Source: an uncultured Ruminococcus sp. (GTDB lineage: Bacteria; Bacillota; Clostridia; Lachnospirales; Lachnospiraceae). Taken from it: a stretch of DNA of 64,000 nt. Location of the stretch: contig UQKK01000015.1 of NCBI GenBank assembly GCA_900541505.1, positions 1 to 64,000 on the forward strand. The letters are read 5' to 3'. The translations under genes and the position numbers were made by a program. Below the pieces are notes generated by a model that saw only the letters and a list, made by a program, of their open reading frames with translations, did not search any database and had not been told where the DNA came from. Below are positions 49,303 through 59,267 of the stretch, piece by piece. Within the stretch, counting starts at the first letter, position 1. Every line of letters begins with the position of its first letter.

Positions 49303-50208
49303 CTACTTTGCCAACTCCAGCATACGCTTCAGCGGTTTCTGGCAGGCAGCTATCATTGCACTGTCCATATGTACCTCATTTTCCCCGGTCAGCAAGACAT
49401 GCCGGATTTTCGCAGGCATAATCTGCTTCATATCTCTGCATACAGGAACTGTTTTTGTAAAGTAAAATGCCTTCTCCGGATTTTCTTTCTCCAGCATGTA
49501 GCGCACGCCTTCCTCTGTACAAACGATAAATTCCCTGCCCCGGCTCTCTTTCGCATAGCTGATGATGCCGGAGGTGCTCCCCACATAGTCCGCCTGCTCC
49601 ACAACCTTCTGTGAACATTCCGGGTGGACCAGGATTTCCGCTGCCGGATGGATTTCTTTCAATTCTTCAATTTCCTTTAATTCCATGGTGTCATGAATGG
49701 GGCAGAATCCCTCATTGTATATGAAATGCTTGTCCGGCACCTGGGAGGCAACGTAGTGCGCCAGATTCCTGTCCGGTATGAAAAAGATATTCCGATTCGG
49801 CAATGCTTTCACTATCTTCACTGCATTCGCGGAAGTCACGCAGACATCAGAATACTGCTTTAATTTTGCTGTAGAATTGATATAGCAGACCACCGCCAGG
49901 TCGTTGTATTCCTCTCTCATCTTCTGAATCGTCTCCTCATCCGCCATATGCGCCATGGCGCAGTCCGCCTGCATATCCGGCATGAGGACCGTCTTTTTGG
50001 GGTTTAAAATCTTCGCGCTCTCTCCCATGAAAGATACACCGCAGAATACGATGGTCTTTTCCTTCAGAGACACGGCGATTTTACTCAAATAAAAGGAGTC
50101 GCCGATGTAATCCGCCAACTCCTGCACTTCCCCGCTCACATAATAGTGCGCCAGAATAACCGCGTCTTTTTCCTTCTTTAATTGTCTGATTTCCTCTGTG
50201 ATTGTCAT
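49303..50208 (-). CDS. nadA: Quinolinate synthase
   Basis: The 301-residue protein has the NadA pattern: AVILAHYYVSGEVQELADYIGDSFYLS, VCYINSTAKLKQYSDVCVTSANA, FIPDRNLAHYVA and HPECSQKVVEQADYVGSTSGII. The three [4Fe-4S] ligands are visible as Cys in ADCAMAHM, HPECSQ and PVCRDM. It condenses iminoaspartate with DHAP to quinolinate. It is first in the operon, 38 bp after the -10 box, with GGAGAGG upstream of the ATG. Confidence 0.96.
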   Translation of the reverse strand: MTITEEIRQLKKEKDAVILAHYYVSGEVQELADYIGDSFYLSKIAVSLKEKTIVFCGVSFMGESAKILNPKKTVLMPDMQADCAMAHMADEETIQKMREEYNDLAVVCYINSTAKLKQYSDVCVTSANAVKIVKALPNRNIFFIPDRNLAHYVASQVPDKHFIYNEGFCPIHDTMELKEIEELKEIHPAAEILVHPECSQKVVEQADYVGSTSGIISYAKESRGREFIVCTEEGVRYMLEKENPEKAFYFTKTVPVCRDMKQIMPAKIRHVLLTGENEVHMDSAMIAACQKPLKRMLELAK

Positions 50209-50239
50209 GATATGTACATCCTCTCCGTAAATTCACACC

Positions 50240-50268
50240 ATTATAGCATATGGATTTACATATGACAA
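50240..50268 (-). promoter_or_regulatory. Promoter of the nadA-nadB-nadC-niaR operon
   Basis: Minus strand: TTGTCA (50268-50263), 17-bp spacer, TATAAT (50245-50240), near consensus. The spacer holds CATATG twice, 9 bp apart. NiaR probably represses here; its operator could not be assigned by eye. Confidence 0.75.
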
Positions 50269-50314
50269 GACAGATAGGTTGACAATTTACTCTTTCCTTA
50301 AATTCCTTGATTAA

Positions 50315-50354
50315 AAAAGTAAATCCCACCTCTTACAAAGTGGAATTTACTTTT
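50315..50354 (-). terminator. Terminator of the yitT gene and the catabolic operon
   Basis: Minus strand: AAAAGTAAATTCCAC pairs with GTGGGATTTACTTTT across a 10-nt loop with one mismatch, then TTAATC. It lies about 28 bp after the YitT stop. Confidence 0.85.
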
Positions 50355-50382
50355 CAATCGTTCCTTTTGGTAAATTGAGATT

Positions 50383-51252
50383 TTATTTATGGTTTTTTTC
50401 AATAAAGCCTTCCCCGAAAACTTCACTTGTCTCTGTCAGCATTACAAATGCGCGCGGGTCTGTCTCGTATATGATTCTTCTTATAGAATATACCTGGGAA
50501 GTAGAACACGCGCATAAAAGCACAGCTCTTTCCTGGTTTGTATAGCTTCCTTTTGCTGATATGATGGTAGAGCCTCTGCCTGTAACCTCACCGATTTTTT
50601 CTGCAATCTTCTTTTCCTCATCCGTAATGCTGATGATAAGTTTCCCTGCTCCAATACCATACATTGCTTTATCTATGACAATCGATGTTGCCAGAGTAGC
50701 CACCAATCCGTAGAGTACTGCATCCACATTGCCAAAAACCGGCCACCCTACGAATATCACTGCCAAATCCACAACTGTTGTTACCATACCTATTGAAATG
50801 TGCGGTTTCAAAGCTTTAATCGTCATGATAAGAAAGTCGGTTCCTCCCGAAGAAGAACCACGCATATAAAACAGCGTCAGACCTGCGCCGAGGCAGATTC
50901 CTGCGTACAGAGCAGCTAAAAAGGGACTTCCCGTATACTTCGGTATATGCGGAAAAACAATGTCCAGAAAAAAGGTACAAAAAATCATCGTCCGCGTTGT
51001 TTTTACCAAAAATTCCCGTCCCACAATACGGTAACTTAAAATAACAAAGGGTATATTTAGCACAATGGTCATAATACCAATAGGAAGATTCCATACGGCA
51101 TTCAGAATGATTGCCAGACCAGAAATACCTCCCGGCGCAAAATCTGCTTCTGACGCAAATGTATAAAGACCAACGGAATATAAAACGCTTCCTATAATAT
51201 CACATAGTAAATTTAAAAGGCTGCTTTTTCTTCTCCCCCTTTTCATCTTCAA
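50383..51252 (-). CDS. YitT family membrane protein (DUF2179)
   Basis: The 289-residue protein has five to six hydrophobic helices from about 15 to 175, with the YitT motifs FAPGGISGLAIIL and GSSSGGTDFLI, then a soluble C-terminal DUF2179 domain (GRGSTIISAKGSYTNQERAVLLC, DPRAFVMLTETSEVFGEGF). Family members are proposed transporters or sensors of unknown substrate. It lies 11 bp after the dehydratase gene and ends at the terminator, so it is probably the last gene of the catabolic operon. Confidence 0.85.
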   Translation of the reverse strand: MKMKRGRRKSSLLNLLCDIIGSVLYSVGLYTFASEADFAPGGISGLAIILNAVWNLPIGIMTIVLNIPFVILSYRIVGREFLVKTTRTMIFCTFFLDIVFPHIPKYTGSPFLAALYAGICLGAGLTLFYMRGSSSGGTDFLIMTIKALKPHISIGMVTTVVDLAVIFVGWPVFGNVDAVLYGLVATLATSIVIDKAMYGIGAGKLIISITDEEKKIAEKIGEVTGRGSTIISAKGSYTNQERAVLLCACSTSQVYSIRRIIYETDPRAFVMLTETSEVFGEGFIEKNHK

Positions 51253-51263
51253 TCATATCCTTA

Positions 51264-52454
51264 TTATACCTGCCGTGCAATCGTCTTGCTCTCACAGTCC
51301 TCTCCTGTTATAGGTGAACCCCAATAAAAATCCATTCCCCAGCCGGCTTTTTCCGGAAGATATATTTTTCCATTTCTGATTTTATATTCTGAAAAATCGA
51401 CTCCTTCGGTTGTATCTGTAACTCCCTCTATATAAGCTACTCCTTCATATCCACCGCAAAATGCAGCCGCATAGTGTGTTTTAATTTTAATTCCCCAGGC
51501 ATGCGGAGAAATTCTCGCATTGATTTCCGCAAGTCTTGGCATTACCTTTCTCCATGGCGTAAGTCCGAAAGCATGTCCAAGCGTATAATCTCCCTGGATA
51601 TCCATCTGGAATACTCCCAAAAGACCTTTTTTATATAAGTCGATGAGTAAATCTACATCCGGATCTGTTTCCCCATCCGCAATCACCGTCCTGGGCGATA
51701 CTTTATCGAGATGTTCACGCAGCTCTGTAAAGTCTCTTTCATTTTCCCTGAAAGGCTCCTCAATCCAGTACAAATCACAATCTCCTACTGCTGTAAAATA
51801 CTCTTTCATTTTATCGACAGTATAGGCATCATTTGCATCCACCATAATTTCACAGTCAGGGAAATTCTCTCTAACCATTCTGGTTACTTCGATATCTCGT
51901 TTTAGTCCATCTTCCCAATTCATCCATTTAGGAGCGCGCCCGATTTTCAATTTGAAAGCTCTGTATCCGTAATCATACCCATCTTTACACTCCTGTAAAA
52001 TTCGCTCTATACCTCCGGGTCTCCTGTCCGGACTAATATCATCAAAATAAATCAGCGTATCATATATCGGAACAGGGTTTACCCCTTCATTTCCAAACAT
52101 TTTGTAACAAGGAATATCCAGGATTTTTCCGCCCAAATCATGAAGTGCAAAATCAAAAGTAAGAAGTTTTTTATCTGTGCCGATGATACCTGTCATCGGG
52201 TCAAAGACCTCGGATACTTTTTTCCCTAAAATCAGCTTGTCTTCCTCTAAGCTTTGATGATAAAAGAGCCCCGATGCCAGTCCCCAGCCGGAAGCGCCTT
52301 TATCCGTGATAATCTCTTTTACTACAACCTCATCCCCATACGCATGCTCATCACGGAATGCGTTTTTTCCAACGAGTCTTGGGAAATGGGTCCTTACTTT
52401 GAATGTATTAATCTTCTCTATTGTATGGTAACTGAGTTCTTTAATATCTGCCAT
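51264..52454 (-). CDS. Mandelate racemase-subgroup enolase-superfamily dehydratase
   Basis: The 396-residue protein has a capping domain, then the (beta/alpha)7-beta barrel. KLKIGR (KxK base), IMVDANDAY, WIEEPFREN and VIADGE (three metal-binding carboxylates) and SPHAWGIK (the His general base) mark a sugar-acid dehydratase. It likely dehydrates an aldonate or uronate-derived acid. The substrate cannot be read from sequence. Part of the 50.4-59.9 kb catabolic operon, followed by YitT. Confidence 0.85.
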   Translation of the reverse strand: MADIKELSYHTIEKINTFKVRTHFPRLVGKNAFRDEHAYGDEVVVKEIITDKGASGWGLASGLFYHQSLEEDKLILGKKVSEVFDPMTGIIGTDKKLLTFDFALHDLGGKILDIPCYKMFGNEGVNPVPIYDTLIYFDDISPDRRPGGIERILQECKDGYDYGYRAFKLKIGRAPKWMNWEDGLKRDIEVTRMVRENFPDCEIMVDANDAYTVDKMKEYFTAVGDCDLYWIEEPFRENERDFTELREHLDKVSPRTVIADGETDPDVDLLIDLYKKGLLGVFQMDIQGDYTLGHAFGLTPWRKVMPRLAEINARISPHAWGIKIKTHYAAAFCGGYEGVAYIEGVTDTTEGVDFSEYKIRNGKIYLPEKAGWGMDFYWGSPITGEDCESKTIARQV

Positions 52455-52482
52455 ATTTTCCCCTTTCTTAACACTGATTTAC

Positions 52483-53142
52483 CTATTTATGTCCTAAAAT
52501 GGTATCTCGCTGCCTACAGATATGACGGCACACGGCAGCTGTTGCCGCTTCCCCATCTGCCTCCTCCAAGGCGGATATGATTTCTCTATGTTCCTCAGAT
52601 AGTATTCTTCTTTCCTTATATATATCCAAAGACTTTATCCTGAAATGGAACAAAATTTTCTCAAAATCTCTGATGATACCCAATAATGCATTGTTCCCGG
52701 AACTCTGATATATAATGTCATGAAATCCTTCATCTTCCCTGACTGCCGAAAATACATCCTGCTTAAGCAGCGCACATTCAAACCTGTCATTTGCTTCTTT
52801 TAAATATGCAATATCCTGCCCTTTTGTATTACTTACCGCCTCTGCTATCGCCAGCTTTTCCAAAGTTTCCCTAATTTCAAGTATATCTTTTATATCCTTT
52901 TCCTCGATTTTCTCAACAATCGTTCTGCCGCAGACGCGTTTTACAAGCCCTTCTTTTTCCAGTCTCATGATTGCAGTTCTAACTGGTGTTCTGCTGACAT
53001 TGAGATAATCGGCAAGGAATCCTTCTTTTAAATGCTCGCCCGGCTTAAATTCACCGCATGCGATTGCAAAACATAACTTATCATATGTTTTTTGGTATAA
53101 AAGAGGGCTTCTTTTTTTAGCTTCAGATTCCTTGCCTTTCAT
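52483..53142 (-). CDS. GntR-family (FadR/FCD) transcriptional regulator
   Basis: The 219-residue protein has an N-terminal winged HTH (YDKLCFAIACGEFKPGEHLKE, FLADYLNVSRTPVRTAIMRLEKEGLV) and a C-terminal FCD effector domain with metal/effector residues DEGFHDIIYQSSGN and SEEHREIISALEEADGEAA. It is embedded in the operon it most likely controls, responding to a pathway intermediate such as a sugar acid. Confidence 0.9.
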   Translation of the reverse strand: MKGKESEAKKRSPLLYQKTYDKLCFAIACGEFKPGEHLKEGFLADYLNVSRTPVRTAIMRLEKEGLVKRVCGRTIVEKIEEKDIKDILEIRETLEKLAIAEAVSNTKGQDIAYLKEANDRFECALLKQDVFSAVREDEGFHDIIYQSSGNNALLGIIRDFEKILFHFRIKSLDIYKERRILSEEHREIISALEEADGEAATAAVCRHICRQRDTILGHK

Positions 53143-53163
53143 ATCTGTTCCTTTCTAAGTTTA

Positions 53164-53499
53164 TCAGTCAATTTTAGGAGCACAGCTCCAGGTAATCACT
53201 GCCATTTCTTCACCAATATTCGTCAGCTCATGAGGTTCTCCTTCAAAGACAAGGATGGTATCTCCCTCATGAAGTTCATAGTACTCATCCGTGTTAGTAT
53301 TGTGCATCAGTACTTCCCCTCTGCTGACATAAAAAATTTCGTGACCTTCCGGATGTCCCGGATCGATTCCCCCAGTCTGCCCCGGATGCAGGGTAGATGA
53401 GCCAAATACAATCTTCGGTGTGATTACATACTCTCTGCATATTTCAGGACCATCCATATAAACTCTGCTGTCTTCTTTTTTAATTACTTTCATTTTCAT
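53164..53499 (-). CDS. Small cupin protein
   Basis: The 111-residue protein is a single cupin barrel with metal-ligand pattern GIDPGHPEGHEIFYVSRGE (two His, Glu) and EGEPHELTNIG (second His). Possibly an isomerase, epimerase or dioxygenase-like step in sugar-acid handling, or a sensor. It lies 21 bp upstream of the GntR gene in the operon. Confidence 0.8.
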   Translation of the reverse strand: MKMKVIKKEDSRVYMDGPEICREYVITPKIVFGSSTLHPGQTGGIDPGHPEGHEIFYVSRGEVLMHNTNTDEYYELHEGDTILVFEGEPHELTNIGEEMAVITWSCAPKID

Positions 53500-53556
53500 C
53501 CTCCTTATGATTTTGTTTGAAAATCAAGCACTTTAGCCTACAAAAGATCATAAATG

Positions 53557-55080
53557 TTACATAGTTTTCTCAAAACATCCTGTCAAATCACGGAATAATT
53601 CGCAGTACATCTCGTAGTTTTTATCATAGACATCTTTATATGTCATTTCCGCGTGATATTCTTCCTTAATCTGCACCATACTGTCCACTGCTGACTGGAC
53701 ATCCTCAAAAACACCTGTCGCTGTCCCTGCTAAAATTGCTGCGCCTAAACAAGCCGCTTCCTTAGATTTCACGGTTACCAGAGAGATATCATTGATATCT
53801 GCCTTCATCTGATTCCATACTTTGCTCTTTGAACCGCCTCCAAGTGAACGGACTTCTTTCACGTGAATTCCCATATCACCGAGCGCTTCAAGATTCCTTC
53901 TGAGGATAAATCCCAAAGATTCCATGATTGCTCTGGCAAAATGGGCTTTTGTATGTTTCATACTAAAGCCGAACCACACGCCTTTTGCTTTTGCATTTAC
54001 ATCCGGCGCCAAAGAGCCGGATAAATGGGGCAGCATAACAAGACCATCGCAGCCCGGCGACACTTGAGCAACTTCTCTGCTGATAAAATCATAAGCATCA
54101 CCGCCTCCTGCCGCTTCTATCTCCATTTCACTGCTGCAGAATTTGTCTCTGAACCATCTCAGAGTCATACCTCCCGTTGTAAAAGTATGTATCATATAAG
54201 TATCCGGCAAGGCAAAATAGTGCAGCGGCATTTTTTGATTCGGGTCAAATACCGGTTTAGAAACCGGTGCGCATATTGCCAGAGCCGCCCCAATTGTCTC
54301 TGAGAACATGCCTTCCCTGATATTTCCTGCTCCTATCGCACCAGCTGCCTGGTCCAGCGCTCCTGTGCAGACCGTAACCGGGCAGGGAATGCCTAACTCT
54401 TTCGCGACATCCGGAAGCATATTATCAACTACTGTTCCTGATTCTGTCACTTCAGCAAGCTGCGCTTCGCTGATTCCGATAAAATCCAGCATTTCTTTCC
54501 AATAGCATTTATGTATAATATCCCAGTAAACCGAGGAACATACCAGAGACCCTTCTGTATAGAAATATCCCGTCATTCTATAAATCAGATAATCTTCCAA
54601 CAGAAGAAAACGGTCTGTTTTGCTGAATACTTCCGGTTCATTTTTCTTAATCCACAGAATTTTGGGTCCCGGCCAACATGGTTCAAAGCTTACCTGTCCT
54701 GTCACCTGATAGCAAAGTTCATTTCCAAATCGTTCTTCCATCTCTTTTGCTTCGTCTACCGCCCGATTGTCCATCCAGACAATAGCATTTCTCAGAACTT
54801 TGCCATATTTATCGATACAAATTAAAGTTTCTCCCTGTGCAGATATAGCTAATGATATTTTGTCACTGCTCTGTATCGTATATACTTTTTGAATTTCATC
54901 CAGCCCATTTTTCAGCGCCTGCCAATATATCTCTGCCTCTGCTTCAACATAATTCGTTTTTGGTGTCAACAGAGTATATTCCTGTGTTGACACTGCCAAA
55001 AGCCCGCCTCTTTCATTGAATAAAGCAACTTTTAAGGCAGTCGTTCCCACATCTAATCCTAACAATAACTGCATATTCAC
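53557..55080 (-). CDS. FGGY-family carbohydrate kinase
   Basis: The 507-residue protein has an N-terminal LLLGLDVGTTALKVALFNERG (ATP phosphate loop), IVWMDNRA (substrate contact region), TGALDQAAGAIGAGNIREGM and a C-terminal EVRSLGGGSKSKVWNQMKADI. Xylulokinase/gluconokinase-like by overall pattern. It probably phosphorylates the sugar or sugar acid formed by the operon's isomerase. ATG 55,080 with AGGAGGGTG upstream; 6 bp after the flavoprotein gene. Confidence 0.88.
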   Translation of the reverse strand: MNMQLLLGLDVGTTALKVALFNERGGLLAVSTQEYTLLTPKTNYVEAEAEIYWQALKNGLDEIQKVYTIQSSDKISLAISAQGETLICIDKYGKVLRNAIVWMDNRAVDEAKEMEERFGNELCYQVTGQVSFEPCWPGPKILWIKKNEPEVFSKTDRFLLLEDYLIYRMTGYFYTEGSLVCSSVYWDIIHKCYWKEMLDFIGISEAQLAEVTESGTVVDNMLPDVAKELGIPCPVTVCTGALDQAAGAIGAGNIREGMFSETIGAALAICAPVSKPVFDPNQKMPLHYFALPDTYMIHTFTTGGMTLRWFRDKFCSSEMEIEAAGGGDAYDFISREVAQVSPGCDGLVMLPHLSGSLAPDVNAKAKGVWFGFSMKHTKAHFARAIMESLGFILRRNLEALGDMGIHVKEVRSLGGGSKSKVWNQMKADINDISLVTVKSKEAACLGAAILAGTATGVFEDVQSAVDSMVQIKEEYHAEMTYKDVYDKNYEMYCELFRDLTGCFEKTM

Positions 55081-55086
55081 CCTCCT

Positions 55087-55710
55087 TTATCTGATATAGC
55101 TTGTCTTAATCTTCTTTTCTCTTTCCGGCAAGGGAACCGCCTTTTCTTTTCCTGCCTCTATGCACTTGAGAAGCCATGCCATGTTTCTTCCCAGCGTGCG
55201 CATCGTCTGCATACCTTCTTCATCCTGTATTGTTTCCTCCGGTGTATGTCCGTGGACCACATTATAATAGTTGGAGGATACGATTGGCATACCCGACAAA
55301 TTAAAGTATTTATTCAATACGTCAATACTTGCTGTAGTCCCCGCACGTCTGGCAGAGGCAATCGCTGCCGCCGGTTTCAGGTAAAACTGATTTCCCGCCA
55401 TAAATATTCTGTCCAGCAGAGATAAAACCGCTCCGTTGGGTGAGGCAAAGAAAACCGGAGTACCTACAATTAATCCATCCGATGTCTCCATTTTATCCAG
55501 AATGGTATTGACAATTCCGCCGTCAAAAATACACCTGTTTCCATTCCCTGAACATGCCCCGCATCCGGCACAGCCCATGATACAGTTTTTTCCTATATGG
55601 ATAATCTCTGTCTCTACATTCTCTGCCTCCAGTGTTTTGGCGATTTCCTTCAGTGCCGTATAAGTACATCCCTTTTCATTGGGACTTCCATTAATCAATA
55701 AAACTCTCAT
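55087..55710 (-). CDS. Iron-sulfur flavoprotein / NADPH-dependent FMN reductase family
   Basis: The 207-residue protein has a flavodoxin-like fold: VLLINGSPNEKGCTYTALKEI (FMN loop), then CIMGCAGCGACSGNGNRC, a compact Cys cluster able to hold a [4Fe-4S] centre, and GLIVGTPVFFASPNGAVLSLLDRIF. It overlaps the EutH gene by 4 bp. Likely provides electrons or reductive power to the operon pathway; the exact reaction is unknown. Confidence 0.82.
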   Translation of the reverse strand: MRVLLINGSPNEKGCTYTALKEIAKTLEAENVETEIIHIGKNCIMGCAGCGACSGNGNRCIFDGGIVNTILDKMETSDGLIVGTPVFFASPNGAVLSLLDRIFMAGNQFYLKPAAAIASARRAGTTASIDVLNKYFNLSGMPIVSSNYYNVVHGHTPEETIQDEEGMQTMRTLGRNMAWLLKCIEAGKEKAVPLPEREKKIKTSYIR

Positions 55711-56807
55711 ATTGCGTCTTCCTCTCTAATCTGCATTTTCATATCCCTTGTCATCATCATAGCGGCTGTCAGCGCAACCATACCAGATATAAGCTTTGCT
55801 AATACGAATGGCAGTATCATTTGAGGTTCCATCGCCAGCACGAAACTCATCTGACTGCCCAATAATGCAGCACATGTGACACACCACGCTGAATTGATAA
55901 CAATCCCTCTTTTTGACATTTTATTTGTTATTGCGAACATAGGAACCGCACTCGCTGTCGTAATGATAAGACCGCTTATCGCTGCTGTATCCAGTTTCCT
56001 TCTCGTACTGACCCTGCTCAAAATCTTTTCAATCCCACGGATAAAAATTTCTAATACAGGCAGCATCCCGCCCAAAACAATCGACATGCCGCAAACCACA
56101 CCCATACTCTCCATAAAAGGAGTAAAACTGTCTGGGAGTTTTATGCCCGTCAAATAAGATACCCCACCGGCTGCAATTCCGATAATTCCTATCTTTGTAA
56201 CAAAGTTCCCAAATACTTCTATGCATTTCAGGCTCCTCTTTGGGAAATATTTAAAACCGGCTATCAATAACAGTGAAAGTACAATTACTGGTATGTGATT
56301 GATAATAATAAGCCGCAGCGGAACATCAATCAGAAACCCACCTGCCATACTGCCAACAGGGATAGCTGCAATACCTGTCAATATTCCTTTAGAGAAATAC
56401 TTTCTGTCATCCGGTTTCAGCATCGCCTGTCCTATCGGAATAGAAAAGGTCAGTGTCCCACCGAGCATCGCTGCCGTGGACAGTCCCATCATTAAGGCTA
56501 TCTGTCTGTTCTCAGCCAACGACATTGCAAGCTGATATCCTCCCATGTCACACCCCAATAAAATACCAAATACTGCTGCATCTGCGCCAATTACATGGAA
56601 TATCGGCACTATAACCGGTTCTAATATCGCTGATATAACAGGGGCGAGGGACATAATTCCGGCAATAGACAATATCATCTGTCCTGCCATCCCAAATCCT
56701 TCTTTAAATTTTTCTCCCAAATGAAATCTGCAGCCGCATATTAAATCCAGTCCTCCTACGATAAGACCAATAGCAGCAATTCCATTGATTATTTGATAAA
56801 CCGACAT
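55707..56807 (-). CDS. EutH-family permease in a non-eut operon
   Basis: About 366 residues from ATG 56,807 (AAGGAAAG upstream). At least ten hydrophobic helices, and the EutH pattern GLDLICGCRFHLGEKFKEGF, LGCDMGGYQLAMSLAENRQIA and GLSTAAMLGGTLTFSIPIG. EutH facilitates ethanolamine entry in eut operons; no eut enzyme or shell gene is here. It is probably the uptake system for the operon's substrate, or a permease for a related amine or polyol. Confidence 0.85.
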   Translation of the reverse strand: MSVYQIINGIAAIGLIVGGLDLICGCRFHLGEKFKEGFGMAGQMILSIAGIMSLAPVISAILEPVIVPIFHVIGADAAVFGILLGCDMGGYQLAMSLAENRQIALMMGLSTAAMLGGTLTFSIPIGQAMLKPDDRKYFSKGILTGIAAIPVGSMAGGFLIDVPLRLIIINHIPVIVLSLLLIAGFKYFPKRSLKCIEVFGNFVTKIGIIGIAAGGVSYLTGIKLPDSFTPFMESMGVVCGMSIVLGGMLPVLEIFIRGIEKILSRVSTRRKLDTAAISGLIITTASAVPMFAITNKMSKRGIVINSAWCVTCAALLGSQMSFVLAMEPQMILPFVLAKLISGMVALTAAMMMTRDMKMQIREEDAI

Positions 56808-56950
56808 TTCTTTCCTTCCCAAATTCAGATAATCCTGCTGATAGCCGGAATCAAAGATAGCCGCAGTATTCTCTCAACTGCAGCCATCTTTATGTATAAC
56901 TGCACTTAAAACGCACAGCTCTTTTAAATTTTGATTAAGTCGTCACACAT

Positions 56951-58288
56951 TTATTGTAATAATAACTGCTCAAATCCCATATAATCACAAAATGCGGATA
57001 ACTCTTTGGTATAATCTCCTTCTTTGATAACAAAGTGATGATCCATTCCTCCTTTAATCAGCTGATCAATCACCGATTTCGCTTCTGTATCAAACTGAAG
57101 ATTTACAAGCAGTTTTGAGCCGCCTTCTACCCATTCATTATGTGTTACATCCAATGTTCTGCCTTTCGCAATAAACATTTTATAATTTCCGCCGTTTCCT
57201 ACAATTGCACTGACTGTAACTGTATCCATCGCCTTATGCGGTACTCCTACGAAGGTTCCCAAATCCCCGCTGGGATTTATCTGCGCTCTGTCGAGGCTGT
57301 CTGCCAGTGACATCGCTGTGCTTCCTTCATGAGCAATCGGAATAATATTTCTTTCGGAATCAATGCTGCCTGCTTCGCCAAGCGCTACAACTCCGCCTCC
57401 TGCAAGCTGATTTAAAGTATTGATAACAAAGGAATGTCCCAGGTCGCCTTCTGTATCTACCAGGACCCCTTCATCTGCCAGCCAGGAAGAAACAAGATTC
57501 ATCAGTCCGCCATAGTTAGGATAGCACTCTGCTGCCATAGAGGTCAGACCGTACTTCTCAATAATTTCTTTTGTAGCCATATATACCTTTGCCATATACA
57601 GCAAAGCTTTCTCATCCGCAACCGCTTTTCCGCTTCTCTTCATCAATGTATCCAAAGTTGCCTTTGCATCTGCATCCGCAATCTTGTCCGCTATATCCGT
57701 AATCTCTTCCATTTCAATATGTACGAACGTAACGCCTGTTTTAATAGTGAAATCCCATTCCTCTTTACTCATATCCTGGGGTCCGCATACTCTCCATGTC
57801 TGTCTGGGACCTGCCAGACCTATCACCATATCTTTTGCCGCTGCAACTGCCGCTCCGACTCTCGCATAGGTTTTCACAGAATCAATAACCTCTTTTTCTT
57901 CCGGAAGACCGTACACATAATCATATGTATATCCCATTGCCTTCAATACAGAGCCATAGTGCTGGATACAACCGATTGAGAATGTCTCTGTATAAGGGAC
58001 TGCCCAGAACATTGTAGGTACCTGAAGCTTTGTCGTAAAGATATATTTCATGGAATCAATAACCCATGTGATATCCATTACAACAAGTGAATTGATTTCC
58101 TCGCTTTTAAAAACTCTGCATGCATCCAAGGCTGCCGCCGCATCCCAGATTAATTCCGGATATACAACTACATTTACTCCTGCCGCCTCCAGCTCTCTTT
58201 TCGCCCTTTTGAGCAGGTCATCTCCCCGTTCTCCTCCTGATTCTACGGGACTTGCAACTGCTGCCAACCCGACTTTTATGTCTTTCAT
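56951..58288 (-). CDS. L-fucose/L-arabinose isomerase-family protein
   Basis: The 445-residue protein starts VGLAAVASPVESGGERGDDL and continues with EINSLVVMDITWVIDSMKY, VPTMFWAVPYTETFSIGCIQ, KEIIEKYGLTSMAAECYPNY and LVDTEGDLGHSFVIN, where Glu/Asp/His metal ligands of the fucose isomerase C-terminal domain are expected. Aldose-ketose isomerase is the natural prediction. A 143-bp gap separates it from the EutH gene downstream. Confidence 0.75.
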   Translation of the reverse strand: MKDIKVGLAAVASPVESGGERGDDLLKRAKRELEAAGVNVVVYPELIWDAAAALDACRVFKSEEINSLVVMDITWVIDSMKYIFTTKLQVPTMFWAVPYTETFSIGCIQHYGSVLKAMGYTYDYVYGLPEEKEVIDSVKTYARVGAAVAAAKDMVIGLAGPRQTWRVCGPQDMSKEEWDFTIKTGVTFVHIEMEEITDIADKIADADAKATLDTLMKRSGKAVADEKALLYMAKVYMATKEIIEKYGLTSMAAECYPNYGGLMNLVSSWLADEGVLVDTEGDLGHSFVINTLNQLAGGGVVALGEAGSIDSERNIIPIAHEGSTAMSLADSLDRAQINPSGDLGTFVGVPHKAMDTVTVSAIVGNGGNYKMFIAKGRTLDVTHNEWVEGGSKLLVNLQFDTEAKSVIDQLIKGGMDHHFVIKEGDYTKELSAFCDYMGFEQLLLQ

Positions 58289-58309
58289 CCTTTCATTCTC
58301 CTCTCACTG

Positions 58310-59203
58310 CTATTTCAGCCCTGCGATTTTTAATGTTTCTTCCAATTCCGGAATCTCATCCTCAGGCATCGGTACAATCGGCAATCTCGGATCACTGCTC
58401 GGACGTCCAAGAAGTTCTACCGCTTTTTTCACACCTGCCGGGAAATTATATTCATCGCCAATCACTCTTGTAAGCGGTGCAATACTCTGATAAATCTTCT
58501 GTGCCTTTTTCATATCACCTGTTTCAACAGCATTCATGATATCAAGAACCTGTTTCGGCGCTACGTTTGCCGTTGCAAGGATGATAGCTTTTGTACCAAC
58601 GGATAATGCAGGCAATGTCAAATCATCGCATCCTGTAAAGATGGAAATATTGGAATCCTCATATTTTCTGAAGATTTCAGCTAATAACGGCATGCTGCCG
58701 CTGGTCTCTTTCATACCGATTACATTCGGAATCTGAATCAATTTATCAAACTTCTCAATTGTAATATCAATCCCTGTTGCTGCCGGATGGTTATACAGAA
58801 TAATCGGAATCCCTACCTCGGCAACCTTCTCATAGTGCTTCATAAGACCCTCGTCTGTTGTATTTCCAATCGGAGAGATAACAAGAGCTGCATCCGCTCC
58901 GGCATCCTTGGCATCCTGGACAAGCTGAACCGTCTCTGCTGTCATTGGAGCGCCTGCTCCTGCGATAATCTTTCCTTCATTTCCCATAGCTTCTCTGGCA
59001 GCTTTTATAATCGCAACCCTTTCTTCTCTGGTCAGTGCAGAAGCCTCTCCGGTAGACCCGTTTACACACATACCTGCACAGCCCTGAGCCATAAGATATT
59101 TTACATTTTCTTTCAGTCCATCTAAATCGAGACTGTTGTCAGCGTTAAATCCCACTAAAAGTGCCGGATAAAGACCTGTAAATTCAATTGATTTTTTTAA
59201 CAT
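58310..59203 (-). CDS. DHDPS/NAL-superfamily aldolase
   Basis: The 297-residue TIM barrel has GSTGEASALTREER (phosphate/pyruvate loop), ILYNHPAAT (Tyr) and VIGMKETSG (Schiff-base Lys). This is a pyruvate-dependent aldolase or dehydratase like 2-keto-3-deoxygluconate or N-acetylneuraminate lyase. Fitting the dehydratase downstream, it likely cleaves a 2-keto-3-deoxy sugar acid to pyruvate and an aldehyde. Confidence 0.85.
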   Translation of the reverse strand: MLKKSIEFTGLYPALLVGFNADNSLDLDGLKENVKYLMAQGCAGMCVNGSTGEASALTREERVAIIKAAREAMGNEGKIIAGAGAPMTAETVQLVQDAKDAGADAALVISPIGNTTDEGLMKHYEKVAEVGIPIILYNHPAATGIDITIEKFDKLIQIPNVIGMKETSGSMPLLAEIFRKYEDSNISIFTGCDDLTLPALSVGTKAIILATANVAPKQVLDIMNAVETGDMKKAQKIYQSIAPLTRVIGDEYNFPAGVKKAVELLGRPSSDPRLPIVPMPEDEIPELEETLKIAGLK

Positions 59204-59267
59204 TTTTCTTTCCTCCTGATTTTGTAATTAAATTATGTATGCTGAACCTCTTAAACAGAGGGAACAT